The notes below the pieces were generated by a model, which saw only the letters and a program-made list of their open reading frames with translations, did not search any database and was not told the origin of the DNA. Source: Paragyromitra xinjiangensis (Eukaryota > Ascomycota > Pezizomycetes > Pezizales > Discinaceae). From it: a stretch of 64,000 bases of DNA. The stretch covers positions 310,001 to 374,000 of the forward strand of contig JBCAMK010000007.1 in NCBI GenBank assembly GCA_038503065.1. The letters are read 5' to 3'. The translations under genes were made by a program, and so were the position numbers. This document shows, piece by piece, positions 12,507 through 24,800 of this stretch (the first letter of the stretch is position 1; each line of letters starts with the position of its first letter).

Positions 12507-15500
12507 ATGGACGGCCTAAGCAGCGCAGCGAGTATTATTGCCGTGATTCAAATCACGTCAACGCTAATATCCTTGGGCAATGACTACATTGGCGCGGTGA
12601 AACGAGCATCCGACGACATTCGAGATCTCACGCAAGAGCTAGTCGCACTTAAGCAAGTGCTTGTTATTTTGCAAGATTATGCTTCCAGAAACCCACAGTC
12701 GATAGCATTCCAGAAACTCAGCGTCAAGGATGGACCACTCCAAAAATGCGCTGTAGAGTTATCAAGGCTTCGGTTGAAATTAGAACCCAAAACAGGATTG
12801 AAAGGGATGATAAAGAGCTTAACATGGCCCTTCAACCAGACTGAGACTATGCAAAATATCGCCAGGATCGAAAGACATAAAAGTCTCTTTAGCCTTGCTT
12901 TAGCTGCCGACCACATGTGGGTAAAACAATCGATCTTTTACACTTTTTCAGTGATATCCATGAATTATTTTATGAACAACACTGATATAATAGTAGATCC
13001 CTATCCCACGCAATTAAAGCCTATACACAAGATACGGATGCTACAGTGCAGGAAATTAAAAAAAACTTTAAGAATACAGCTGTTAGTATTCAGGATCTCG
13101 AGACAGCATCCACAGTGATTAGGCCATATGTCGAAAATACGAATACCACTGTGGAAGAAATCAAGGCAGATGTCAAAGACACTGGTTCTTCTATCCAGGA
13201 TTTGAAGACGGAGTCTACAGCTCAAGCTCTTCAGAGAAAACAGGACGAGACACTCCGCATTGGTGAGAACGATCAGAACCCTGATCAAAAATAAATGATC
13301 CGTTTGGCTAATTCGTTAAACAATCAACCAGAGGCAAAACGTATGAAGGCACTTAAATGGTTATATCCGGATGCCTTCGACATAAAACATCTTGACATTA
13401 GCCACAGAAGGCAAAAAGACACTGGAAAATGGCTCCCGAAAACTTCCGAGTTCCAGCAGTTGGTTGAAGGCCGTCAAGACCCCCCGCTACTCTGGGGTTA
13501 CGGTATCCGTAAGCGCACTGCTTTCTATGCTCTTCCCCAACTCATCGGACATATACTTACTAGAAGCCTGACCGATTCTAGCTGGGGTTGGCAAAACATT
13601 TCTAAGGTATTAACCCCAACTACACCCCAAAACGGCAACACAATCATAACAACCAAAATACATTTGCTAACAGAATTTCCGCCGTAGCTCTGTTGCGGTT
13701 GACTACCTTCTGGTTGAGGCACCGACAAAAAATTACGGCGTGGCTTATATCTATTTCGACTACCAGGAACAGGAACAACAGAAACCTATTGCAGTTCTTT
13801 CTAGCCTTGTCAAGCAAATCGCCAGCCAGCTCCAACATCTCCCTGCAAAAATTGAAGAACTTTACGACAATCTGAAGCGTAAGGAGAAAAGGCCTAGCTT
13901 GGAGGAGCTATACACTGCTCTTGTGGTTACTTCAAAATCATTCTCCAGGGTCTTATTTGTCTTTGATGCGCTAGACGAATGCGAACAGAAAATCCAACGA
14001 AAAGAGCTCTTGCCTTTGTTTCACCGTATGGGAAAGGATGGTATCAGCTTGTTTCTAACCAGTCGCCAACATCCAGAAGATATACAAGAGTCTTTTAGTG
14101 GCATCACGAAGATCGAGCTTACGGCGAAAGAGAAGGACATTCAAAGCTACATTCGGACAAGAATTGAAGAGAATCCACGAGCAAAACGTCTTGTTCAGCA
14201 GGGGGGATGCGAGGAAAGGATCATTTCCGAACTTATCGACTGTGCGAAAGGAATGTAAGTGGAGTAAAACGGATAGTTCTCACTTCCTATATTTTCACGT
14301 GGCTAATAAACGTAGGTTCCTACTTGTGAAATTTCACGTTGAATATCTTTGCGAACAACCAAATGCGAGAAAGGTCTTAAACGCCCTCGAGAAGCTCAAA
14401 ACCGCCTCTACGGAAAAGGCTCCTCTAGATCCCACTTATGATAGGGTTATGAAAACAATCCGCAAAAAAAACGAGGACTGTACGGAACTAGCCATGAAAA
14501 TTCTTTCATGGCTCGTTAAAGCTCGACGACCTCTTACCGTCGATGAGATTCAAGTTGCTGTGGCTGTGGATCCTGGGCGATATGAACTAGACAGGTTGGA
14601 TTTAACAGATAAAGCAACGTTGTTAGACGTTTGCGCTGGTCTAATCACCATCGATGAAAATAGCAACACCACACGGCTTGCCCATTACACAGTCCAAGAG
14701 TATCTATTGAAGAACCACATTCTCCCCAAAGGTGCAGACTTAGACCTAGCTATCACTTGCATCACTTATCTGTCGTTCGACATATTTGCCCGAAACGCCT
14801 GCACATCCGATTCCTCCCTCAGTATTCGACGCTCCACATATCCCTTCCTTGACTATGCTGCCAATCACCTAGCCTTCCATCTCAAGTCTTGTGATGAGAC
14901 CTCGACAACGGGGTTCGTTTTAAGATTCCTCGGAAACTCCAAATCTATTTCTTCTTATCTACAGGCCCTTAACACCACCCGGTACTCATGGGGGTTTGCA
15001 AAGCATGCAACAATAGGACAGCCTCCGTTACATGTGGCGTCTGATCTAGGGCACTGCGCGGTAGTCCGATTGTTGCTAGGGGAGGCCAGCTTCGCAAGCC
15101 TAGACAGCGATAAACAAGAAGTAACCTCCCTGGCGACATCTAAAAGACACGATGCAGTCGTTCAGTTACTGCTCGAGAAAAAGGCCGACATCTCATTCAA
15201 GGACAAAACCGGAAAGACAGCACTTCACCGAGCAGCTTTTGGGGGCCATGAGCTAGTAGTACGACTACTCCTTAAAAATGGAGCCGATTTCTCAGTACTA
15301 GATAGTTTCCAAAATACAGCATTGAGTATTGCGGTATCCAATGGACATGAGGCAACAGTAAAACTGCTACTCGAGAAAGGCTCGAAATTTCAGAGACTAT
15401 TGCTTCACAAAGCAGCCTCCCAAGGACACGAGGCTATTGTTCGAGTATTGCTCAATCATGACCCCGGTCCATCCTTCACAGATGGGCAAAGACGCACCGC

Positions 15501-18500
15501 GCTACACAAGGCAGTGCCTAGGGAAAACGAGGGAATTGCAGAGCTGTTCCTTGAGAACAAAATTGACCTAGAAGCGCAGGATCAGCTCGGGCGTACCACC
15601 CCGCACTTGGCGATGTCGGGGGGGCATAAGATAATAAACCCACTACCCAACCGTGGCATTGAATTTACAGAGCAGGGCCGCCTTGAAAATATTGCTCTGC
15701 GCGAGGCAATTTCTAGTGGAAATCATGCAAGAGTTAAACTGCTCCTCAGCAGCGGTGCTGATCTCGCAGTGCGAGACTGGAATGGGTGTAGTGCTCTGCA
15801 CTGGGCGATTTCGAGCGGGGATGAGGCAATAGTGAAACTCTTACTCGACAGTGGTGTCGATCTTGGAACACAAAATCGGGATGGAAGTGCCGCTCTGCAC
15901 TGGGCGATATCAAAAGGGTACGAGGCAATAGTGAAGCTGTTGATTAACAATTGCATCGATCCTTCCGCGAATTTCGAGTGCATTGCTCTACGTGGAAGGG
16001 TGTTGGGAGAGGATAAAGCACCACTAAGACTTCTTCTCGGCAAGGGTGTTGGTCTGTCGGCAGAGTTCGAGAATGCCGTTTTGCGCGAGGCAGTATCAAG
16101 CGGGCACGGGGCAATGGCGAAGTTGCTACTCCGTCACGGCGCAGACCTCCCAACAGAACCCGAACCTATTGCCTTACGCAAGATAGTGCCAGGGGGGTGC
16201 GACGCACTAATAAGGTTACTAGTTGACAAGGGCGCTGATCTCTCAGCCAAGTTTGGGGATGCCATTTTGCGCGAGGCAGTGTCAAGTGGGCATGTGGCAT
16301 TGATAAAGCTACTAATCAACAACGGCGCTGATCTCAAAGCAAAGGATCAGTACGGGAGTACCGCTCTCCACGATGCGGCGTTGGGCGGCCACGAAGAAAC
16401 AGTCAAGTTCCTGCTTGGCAATGGCGCTGACCTCACAGCAAAGACTCGCTATGGAAGGACCGCTCTACACTATGCAGCATCTAACGGGCATCAGACAATA
16501 GCCAAGCTTCTACTCGACAACGGCGCTGATCTCAAAGCAAAGGATCAGTACGGGAGTACCGCTCTCGACGATGCGGTGTTGGGCGGGCACGAAGAAACAG
16601 TCAAGTTCCTGCTTGGCAATGGCGCTGGCCTCACAGCAAAGGCTCACGATGGAAGGACCGCTCTACACTATGCAGCACGTAACGGGCATCAGGCAAAAGC
16701 CAAGCTTCTACTCGACAACGGCGCTGATCTCACAGCAAAGGATCAGGACGGGAGTACCGCTCTCCACGATGCGGTGTTGGGCGGGCACGAAGAAACAGTC
16801 AAGTTCCTGCTTGGCAATGGCGCTGACCTCACAGCAAAGGCTCACGATGGAAGGACCGCTCTACACTATGCAGCACGTAACGGGCATCAGACAATAGCCA
16901 AGCTTCTACTCGACAACGGCGCTGATCTCACAGCAAAGGATCAGGACGGTGATACCGCTCTACACCATGCGGCACGGGCCGGGCATGAGGCAACTGCCAA
17001 GCTGCTACTCAACAATGACGCCAGCCTTACAGCAAAGAACCGGGATGGACATACTGCCCTAGACTCGGCGATTTCGGGGAAGAAGGGAGCAGTAATAAAG
17101 TTACTTCTCAACAGCCAGCCCAACCTAGCAGCGTGTGACCGTCCTGGATATATTGCTCTATGCGAGGCGGTATCTGTCAGGAATCATGCAATAGTAAAGC
17201 TATTACTCGAGAATGGCGCCGATCCTAAAGCAAAGGGTCGGAATGGGGGTACCGTCCTCCATGATGCAGCATTACGCGGGCAGCAGGCAATAGCCAAGCT
17301 ACTACTCGACAACGACGCTAATCTCACAGCAAAGGATCAGTACGGGAGTACCGCTCTCCACGATGCGGCGTTGGGCGGCCACGAAGAAACAGTCAAGTTC
17401 CTGCTTGGCAATGGCGCTGACCTCACAGCAAAGGCTCACGATGGAAGGACCGCTCTACACTATGCAGCACGTAACGGGCATCAGACAATAGCCAAGCTTC
17501 TACTCGACAACGGCGCTGATCTCAAAGCAAAGGATCAGTACGGGAGTACCGCTCTCCACGATGCGGCGTGGGGTGGGCACGAAGAAACAGTCAAGTTCCT
17601 GCTTGGCAATGGCGCTGACCTCACAGCAAAGACTCGCTATGGAAGTACCGCTCTACACTATGCAGCACGTAACGGGCATCAGACAATAGCCAAGCTTCTA
17701 CTCGACAACGGCGCTGATCTCACAGCAAAGGATCAGGACGGGAGTACCGCTCTCCACGATGCGGCGTTGGGCGGGCACGAAGAAATAGTCAAGTTCCTGC
17801 TTGGCAATGGCGCTAACCTCACAGCAAAGGGTCGCCATGGAAGTACCGCTCTACAATATGCAGCACGTAACGGGCATCAGACAATAGCCGAGCTTCTACT
17901 CGACAACGGCGCTGATCCCACAGCAAAGGATCAGTACGGGAGTACCGCTCTCCACGATGCGGCGTTGGGCGGGCACGAAGAAACAGTCAAGCTTCTACTC
18001 GACAACGGCGCCGATCTCACAGCAAAGGATCAGGGCGAGAGTACCGCTCTCCACAAGGCGGCGTGGGGCGGGCACGAAGAAACATTCAAGCTCCTGCTTG
18101 GCAATGGCGCTGACCTCACAGCAAAGACTCGCTATGGAAGTACCGCTCTAGACTATGTAGCATCTAATGGGCATCAGACAATAGCCAAGCTTCTACTCGA
18201 CAACGGCGCTGATCCCACAGCAAAGGGTCAGGACGGGAGTACCGCTCTCGACAAGGCGGCGTGGGGCGGGCACGAAGAAACAGTCAAACTCCTGCTTGGC
18301 AATGACGCTGGCCTCACAGCAAAGACTTACCGTGGAAATACCGCTCTACACTGTGCAGCATCTAACGGGCATCAGACAATAGCCAAGCTTCTACTCGACA
18401 ACGGCGCTGATCTCACAGCAAAGGATCAGGATGAGAGTACCGCTCTCGACGATGCGGTGCCAGAGCGGGAAGAAACAATAGCTCCGCTACTCCCCAAGCC

Positions 18501-19498
18501 CCTAGGTACTTTAGAGAAGGGGGAAAGGCCCTGGAAACGCGAGCAGATAACACTAGGCCCAGAAATTTTCAACAGTCGGCCGCTATACTTCCAACAGCCC
18601 CCGGAACAGGCACTAAAGAGTCGAGTGATACCCAATGAAGACGGCGGTGTACTGCCTAAAACGGATACCGATGTATACATAGGTCCTATTAATGAACAGG
18701 CGTCAATACGCTCAGACGACGAACATCAACCTACTATGGAGACTACAGAAGACAGTGATAAACAGAAAGAGTCGGGCGGGAAACGGAAGCTTGCCATCAC
18801 GAAGGAGGGGGAGGTCTTCGGGCAAAAAAAGAAGTTGCGACAGACATTATCGGATCCGGAACCTTCCAGCAAACTGCCAGACTACCACCCGCCCTCGCCA
18901 CAAGCGGAAGAGAGCCAAGCGATAGTCGATGAAGAGAGTAGTGCGTATTACCCCTAACTTACCACTATATAAATAATAATCTTCGCACAGAGGCAAGTGA
19001 TGAGCAAACACGGATCCAACTAGCTGATGGGCACCAAACCCATCCAGAAAGTACTACAGACAACAGTAACGAGCGGAAAGTAGGGGAAGGGTTAGATGGA
19101 AACCAACAGTTCACTGCTACCGAGGAGACCCCCGAACCAGAGAAAAAGCCCCGAGAGACAGCGCCAGATTCAGAAGCTTCCGGCAAACAAATAGATTGCC
19201 ACCCACCTGCGCCACGTATACAGGAAAGCCAGGCAATAGCCGATGAAAAGAGCGGTGGGTATCATCCTAACCGGGCCATAATCAATATAAATACTAATTT
19301 TCACGTTGAACAGGTGATGAGGAGACACGAGTACAAACAGCTGATGGGCATCAACCCTCGACAGAGAATGCTATAGAAAGTTGTGAGCAAGAACCAGGAA
19401 AAGATCTAGGGTTAAAACGGAAATTTCCCGCTACAAACGAAGGGGAGGAGGATGAGGAGGAGATCCCTGTGTTGGAAAAAAAGACCCGGCACCGATGA
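12507..19498 (+). CDS. NACHT-type STAND/NLR receptor with ankyrin repeats
   Basis: A predicted cytosolic signal-transducing NTPase of the fungal NLR class, generally implicated in non-self recognition and regulated cell death; its ligand is unknown. Exons: 12507-12916, about 12994-13262, 13332-13508, 13582-13606, 13688-14254, 14316-18940, 18991-19254, 19314-19498; about 2,173 aa. Residues 1-137 resemble the N-terminal domain of fungal STAND proteins (starts MDGLSSAASIIAVIQ). Walker A GIPGVGKT lies at 284-291, encoded on the 25-nt exon. Walker B is VLFVFDALDE near 382-391, followed by a LTSRQHP sensor-like segment. A winged-helix-like region (LSWLVKARRPLTVDEIQ) leads to about 35 ankyrin repeats at roughly 717-1872. 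The tail is charged and carries three tandem module copies with KRK/KKK clusters. The acceptor of exon 2 could also be 12997. Without the last two introns the protein would stop at 18957. High repeat identity means the repeat number may vary between strains or assemblies. Confidence 0.88.
16309..18480 (+). repeat. Near-identical ankyrin repeats in a 198-bp higher-order unit
   Basis: Within the NLR, 99-bp ankyrin units alternate between two types. One has the core STALHDAALGGHEETVKFLL and the other TALHYAARNGHQTIAKLLL. Together they form a 198-bp unit that recurs with near-identical DNA from about 16309 to 16970 and again from about 17310 to 18480. The intervening units (16971-17309) and the N-terminal ones (15016-16308) are much more diverged. 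Differences between copies cluster at a few codons, for example after TAK (DQY, DQD, AHD, TRY, GRH) and after HDAA or HYAA. This is the high-internal-conservation repeat pattern of fungal incompatibility-type NLRs. Confidence 0.9.
18691..19498 (+). repeat. Triplicated C-terminal exon module of the NLR
   Basis: Three tandem, diverged copies of a roughly 60-90 residue charged module span the last three exons: about 18691-18940, 18991-19254 and 19314-19498. The first two copies end with the motifs ESQAIVDEES and ESQAIADEKS, each directly followed by an intron. All three share an E/GHQP-like start (DDEHQPT, ADGHQTH, ADGHQPS) and a KRK(L/F)-type basic patch or its remnant. The shared exon boundaries suggest duplication of an exon together with its intron. 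No known domain is recognised. Confidence 0.75.
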
Positions 19499-20163
19499 GC
19501 TCTTACAGCCAGCGGAGTCTTGATTTTAGTAAAACCTTATGTATATGTATTTATCATACAGTAAATATCACTAACCGTCATAGCCATTGATCATATACTT
19601 CACCGAACTTGTCAACCCTCTGGAGATCCCAAAGCCACTAGACTGTTTTTATGAAGCCCGCATCGTTGGCAAGGTGCAATCTGATTGATATCAAACTTAT
19701 CGCGTTTCACCCATCGACACAGTATAGCTTTACGATAGCCAAACTAACCCACTAAACCAGTCAAAACAAACACCTCCTCTAAACATTACATGGCCCCTTC
19801 CAATTCCCATACTAGACCCAATAAAGGCCTCCACCCTATTTCCCCAGAAAAGCCCGTACGGTTTTCCTATAGCATCTCTAGCTTGGAACCCAGCCCAGGC
19901 CATTGTGATGTACCATCTCCAAGAGATCCGAGACCGAAGACTGCCAGCGCAATCCTTAAAATATACCAACTTCTACCTCAATCTCAATGCTAGCAAATCA
20001 CTCACACCCAGAAGCCCAACTTCACAAGCACCGAGTAAATGACGCCGTAAATTAACCCTAGCTAACGCAATCCCACAAAAAGCAAACCACCACCCTATTA
20101 GCAGAACAATAATACACAGCCCACAGCCCTCCAAATTTTCCCCCTTTCAACCCTCCCCCCAAA
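19499..20163. other. Intergenic, convergent 3' ends
   Basis: Short region between the 3' ends of the NLR and the farnesyltransferase beta gene. It contains no open frame with a motif, only AT-rich and pyrimidine-rich sequence likely to hold the two 3' UTRs. Confidence 0.5.
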
Positions 20164-21860
20164 CTAAAACCCCACCTTCCTCCTCAACCAATCCTCCACA
20201 ACCGCCACATTCTCAAACGGCACATTAAAAAGCGGATGATGTGCCTCCAACCGATCCCCCACCACCCCATCCTCCACATCATCCGGCCACATCGGCAGAT
20301 CCTCCACCACGGGCTCAAAAACCCCCTTCACGATCGACGGAATCCTCGTGCTATACCGCCACTGAAACGCCGCCGTCAACGGCAGATCCACCTCATCCGC
20401 AGGCGCAGCCTCCGAAGGCGCGGTATTAAACGAGTCTGACGAAGAAATCGAGGACGGCGCCGGGGGGTGAACTGCCGTTTCGACATAATAGAAGTAATGC
20501 TGAATACTCGATAACCCAAGTAGTACATAACAGCTATGATAGAAATCCGGACCCCTACAACTCGTTAGAACGTCCAATCACAGGATATCACTCGAACTTA
20601 CTTCCCAGGTTTATCCCGTAATCCTCCTTTATGCGCCTGACAGCACGTAAGGATATACCTCGCCAACCCCTCCCTACTCCACAAACTCCCAACAACACCT
20701 TTACTCTCCGGCACCACGATCTCCCTCTCCCCCTCACGCACCAGCACCTGTTTCTGCGGGCCATTAATCCCCGCTTCAACCAAAGCCCAGCAACCCCCAA
20801 CCCAGCTACTATAACACCCATCCACGAGCTTATTCGTCCGCCCACTCAACCCCCCCTCAGGCGCATACTGTCTCGCGCTTAACCACCTCACAAAAGACTC
20901 CATATCCAGCGTTTCACGGAGCACAACCGCCGGTTCACCGAGCATACACAAGCTCGCCAACGCACAAAACGCATACCCCCCATGGGCCTCATTCCCACCG
21001 GGAGTAGCCCCAAAACCCCCTTCATACGTCTGACAACGGCGAAGATAATCACGAGTCCCCACCAACAACCCATCAGTCGGTAATCTCAGCAACGTGATGA
21101 TCGTCAACGCGCAATAAACCCCACGAACATCCGACTCCCCGTTCAAAGCGACCCGGAACCCACCAGTAGAAGGGTCTTTAAGCGAGTGTAGGAACCTCAG
21201 CATAGCAACACGATCGATAATATCCAACGGTTCTTCCCTCTCCCCATCTTCCTCGTCTCCACCGCTAACGATCACGAGTGCCAGTACCGCGCTATACGAC
21301 GCCGTTAAATGGCTCATTTGACCGTTTCCACCCCCGAATCCACCGCTTTCATTCTGCATGGGTTTAAGCGTGGAGACGACTCTGTCGCGGTACTTACGTA
21401 CGTCGACGTCGAGGGCGGTGAGGCCGGCTATACACCAGTATACGATCCAGGCGCGACTGGCGTCTAGTGCGACCATGTAGGAGGGGAGTTTCCCATTTTT
21501 ACCCCCGTTGAGACCGCCTTCGAGGAATGCGATGTGCGCGGGACGGTCGAGTACCGGGAAGGGGTCTTCGGGGTAGGAGAGGAAGCGGAGGCAGCTCGTG
21601 ACGGTTTCGTCTTGGTCGAGAGAGCTGGATGTGGTGAGGCGGTCGCGGAGGAGGGGGGGAGTGGTGAAGAGGGGGGGTGCTGGGGGTACGGGTGGTGCAG
21701 GGGCGATGAAGGGGTTTGTGGGGTTGTAGGGATAGTGGGATGGAGGTGGAGAGGAGGTGGAGGAGGGTGTGGAGGAGGGGAGTTCTTCGAAGCGGAGGGA
21801 GGACTCGAGGAGGGATTCGAGGTGGGAGGTGGGTGCGTCTGTGGGTTGGGAGGTCGCCAT
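20164..21860 (-). CDS. RAM1: Protein farnesyltransferase beta subunit
   Basis: Catalytic beta subunit of the heterodimer that attaches farnesyl to CaaX proteins such as Ras and lipopeptide pheromones. Exons in transcript order: 21860-20602 and 20554-20164; 549 aa, longer than human FNTB because of a Pro/Ser-rich N-terminus and a C-terminal extension. The alpha-alpha toroid repeats are obvious: SYMVALDASRAWIVYW, MSHLTASYSAVLAL, SDVRGVYCALTIITLLRL, YEGGFGATPGGNEAHGGYAF. The zinc ligands are present as the D and C of LVDGCYSSW and the H of DFYHSCYVLLGL. GGLRDKPGKGPDFYHSCY matches FTase beta better than geranylgeranyltransferase I beta. The intron has a GTAAGT donor and is in phase. I chose the ATG at 21860 (MATSQPTD); an upstream in-frame ATG at 22007 would add 49 basic residues untypical of the family. 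Confidence 0.93.
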
Positions 21861-24800
21861 AGTTGGTGTATGTGTGAAGATGACCCGACGGCGAAAAGGG
21901 CGGATTGACACCCTTTTGTGCGGGGGGGGCATCAAAGGTGTGAATGCTGGATGTTGTTTGGGGAGGTGATGTTTCTGATATTCGGAGAGTTTCTTTTTCT
22001 TTGTCAATGATGGAGGGGTAGATAAGGGCTAGGGGAGCAGATAGAGGTTAGGGTTGGGATTACGTCGCAACCATCAACGCCAGCGGTATTAAGACCGAAG
22101 ACTTTGTATTCACCAATAAGAGATAAACCTTAGAGATTAGTAGAGATTACTCAAAGCACAGCTCATTAAGGCTTGTTCAATTCGTCTAAAACTGATTGCT
22201 GTCTCGTTCTTCTCGAGCCACTCGAACCAATCCAATGCTCCAGGTAGGACGATCTTTATTGATCCCCGTTATAATCCATACGTCCCTATCAACACCTAAA
22301 CCCTAGAAGAAATAAAATCCATCCATCAATAACCGAATGAAGCAAGCGAGACTCTGCAACCACAAACCTCAAAATCGGTATATAACCTTCGTTGCGTTTC
22401 ACCCCGTGCAAACAAGTCACCATACTAAAACCCAACGCCTTGCCAAACCATCCAGACCATAAGAGTAAGATACCGCCTAATGAACCCAGCCCGAGTCATC
22501 CCAAACGCGGGAGAACCTTCTCGAAACAATACTCCAAGAGTAAGGTTCAACCAATAGGTTACTGCGCACGTGCCACAGCGGGAAGCGCAAGGCAGCAGAA
22601 ATACCAACGTAAACACAAATCATCCAATAGTATGATCCTCCAATACTTGCCGGTTATGAAGATTCAAAAAGCTAAGACTTTTCATCTCCCGGTCCGTTTC
22701 ACAAAGGTTGGCCCGTCCTTGTACTTAAACGGCTGTCACAGATCTATCCCGCAAGCCGCTCTACCACAGAACCGGTCCAAAGAATCGGACCAGAACCAAG
22801 ACCTACAAGGCTTCAAGTAAAGCAACTACATCCCGCACAATCTGCCCATAAACGTAGTACTAGTGCGGCTTCGGGGCCCACCCGTTAATGGAACGACTTT
22901 CACCACGCTGGTAGATGCACGAGTGATATCTCATGACTTGTTCCCGCCCGCCCAGCTTGGTTACGCGGCACCATATACAAGGTTAATAAAGCAGCTGATG
23001 TACTCTCTAGTCCCACCCAAGTGGATATCACATTCCCACGACACAAGACCTCTAACAGCTAATGACGTAAAACTCCATGAAGGGGAATTTCCAAGAATTT
23101 CCAAGACTTTAGACGCGTTCGACAGATCTCAGCCTTCACACTCGGATGATTTTTGCCTGTTAATACGTACTAGTACCGGTAGATACCTACGACCAACTTT
23201 AGCCGGTGAGAGGTGCGCAGTACGCACCAATCACCTCGTAAGTTTCATCAGACCACAATCTTCCACAGTAAGAAGGAACCGATATTCACCACCGTGAACT
23301 CTCCGCTTCCTCCTCGGCAACACCCGAGATCTGGTGATTAGAGTCTAAGCTCAAACCATGAATCTAAACCATTCCAACCCGCAAGATGTCTACAGGCTTT
23401 ATCCACCGACTCACATCAAGCTTTTTTTATCTTTTTACATAACGGAGGAGATCCCAAAGTGACAGCCTTGTATAATCCCTATCTTCCACCCTGGGGGGAT
23501 CGTAGATCCATCCTCTCCATTTTATCCGGAAGCGAGCACTGGCGCTCGGGAATGTCAAATGATCTTGGAGGAGACGAGGTATCCGGGGTGCAGAGTACCA
23601 CAACATACAACAACCTCCAGGGTTTAGAGAGAGAGAAAAAAAATGTGATCAGGTGAAAGCCGTTGAGACGAGATGTCAGGTTTATTTTGCTTGGTGGCGT
23701 TCAATAAGATACATGTAGGTATTGGTGTGGGCTGGGATACGGAGAATTTCTTGTTCGTTTGGAATTTTATCTTGACTGATCATCATGGCTCCCCAGGTGT
23801 TTCGCTCGCTTGCCCTTGTGGGAAACAAAATGCACGAGATGGGGCAAGCTCACATATACGCCTACAACGCTAATATTAGCCCCCGATGCGAGGGGTTTCT
23901 AGCTTGCGACGCGTTGTGATGGAGGGTGTTTGATCTGCAGAGGATCCCCAATTGTATAATTTGACGTAATTTAGTAAAAATACACCAAGTGCCCGCTAGT
24001 ACCAGTACGGGGAGGGGAGTCCAGACTGTTCGCAAAACCCTTCCCCGAGCTAAACCATGGGGTTTGAGAAACTCGGGATAACTGCAGTTTTCGGACGCAA
24101 CCAAACACTTGGACCGTGTTTGCCACTATAGTAGGGGTAGCTTAAGAACCAAGATACGTTACGCCTGCACGGTGATGATATTACTCGTGGTTCCACACAA
24201 CGTTTCATTAACACAGCATTCACCTCCACTGAGAGCCATTGGAGGGCTTCTCGGATCCAGGGTTCATCCGATCTTTTCGTCTTGAGAGCTGTTTGATTCG
24301 TCAACCTCCAGCTCAGGGGGAAGTGGTCAAAATTATCCGCCGACGGGATTGAGGATTGACTGGGATCTCCCTGCACGGTGACCCTCTCTCCCCTCCCTTC
24401 TTCGGTAAATTATTCATGTGCGTTGGATGTTCGCAACTTGGCCAATGGTTAATCACAGGACGGAAACAACATAGCTTGCTTTTCCTAATTCCTGGAATTT
24501 TGATATGCTCAGCGACCAGGCTGTACTTAGTATCCTGGTTTTATACTAATACAATTGCAGAACAGGGGGCTGTGAGTTCTTTCGCTGTGAGAACTCGCGG
24601 GGTAAGGTACGACATGCAGTTCAGGAATTTGATCAGCCTTGTTTTTTCCATACAGAAAACAATGATTGGACGACAGGTGAAACTTCTGCAACCACTACCA
24701 TCTACCCTCAGAAGAAGAAGAAGAAACCATATGTCTAACGTCAGCTTTGAGGCGATTTACTCGGAAAATATCTAGCGTGCCACCGATATCGTTGAGCTCA

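Noticed and set aside
15723..18151. Many open frames on the minus strand and in other plus frames across the ankyrin region
   Set aside because: They are shadows produced by the repetitive NLR coding sequence; the plus-strand frame carries the ankyrin consensus throughout.
16309..18480. Regularly spaced near-identical repeats that could superficially suggest a CRISPR or satellite array
   Set aside because: The repeats are contiguous 99-bp coding units within a eukaryotic receptor gene, with no spacers.
21861..22007. Upstream in-frame ATG at 22007 for the farnesyltransferase beta subunit
   Set aside because: It would add 49 basic, low-complexity residues; the start at 21860 gives a family-like N-terminus.
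22392..24775. Several 65-145 codon open frames between the farnesyltransferase and membrane-protein genes
   Set aside because: No recognisable domain, random-looking composition and overlapping frames on both strands.
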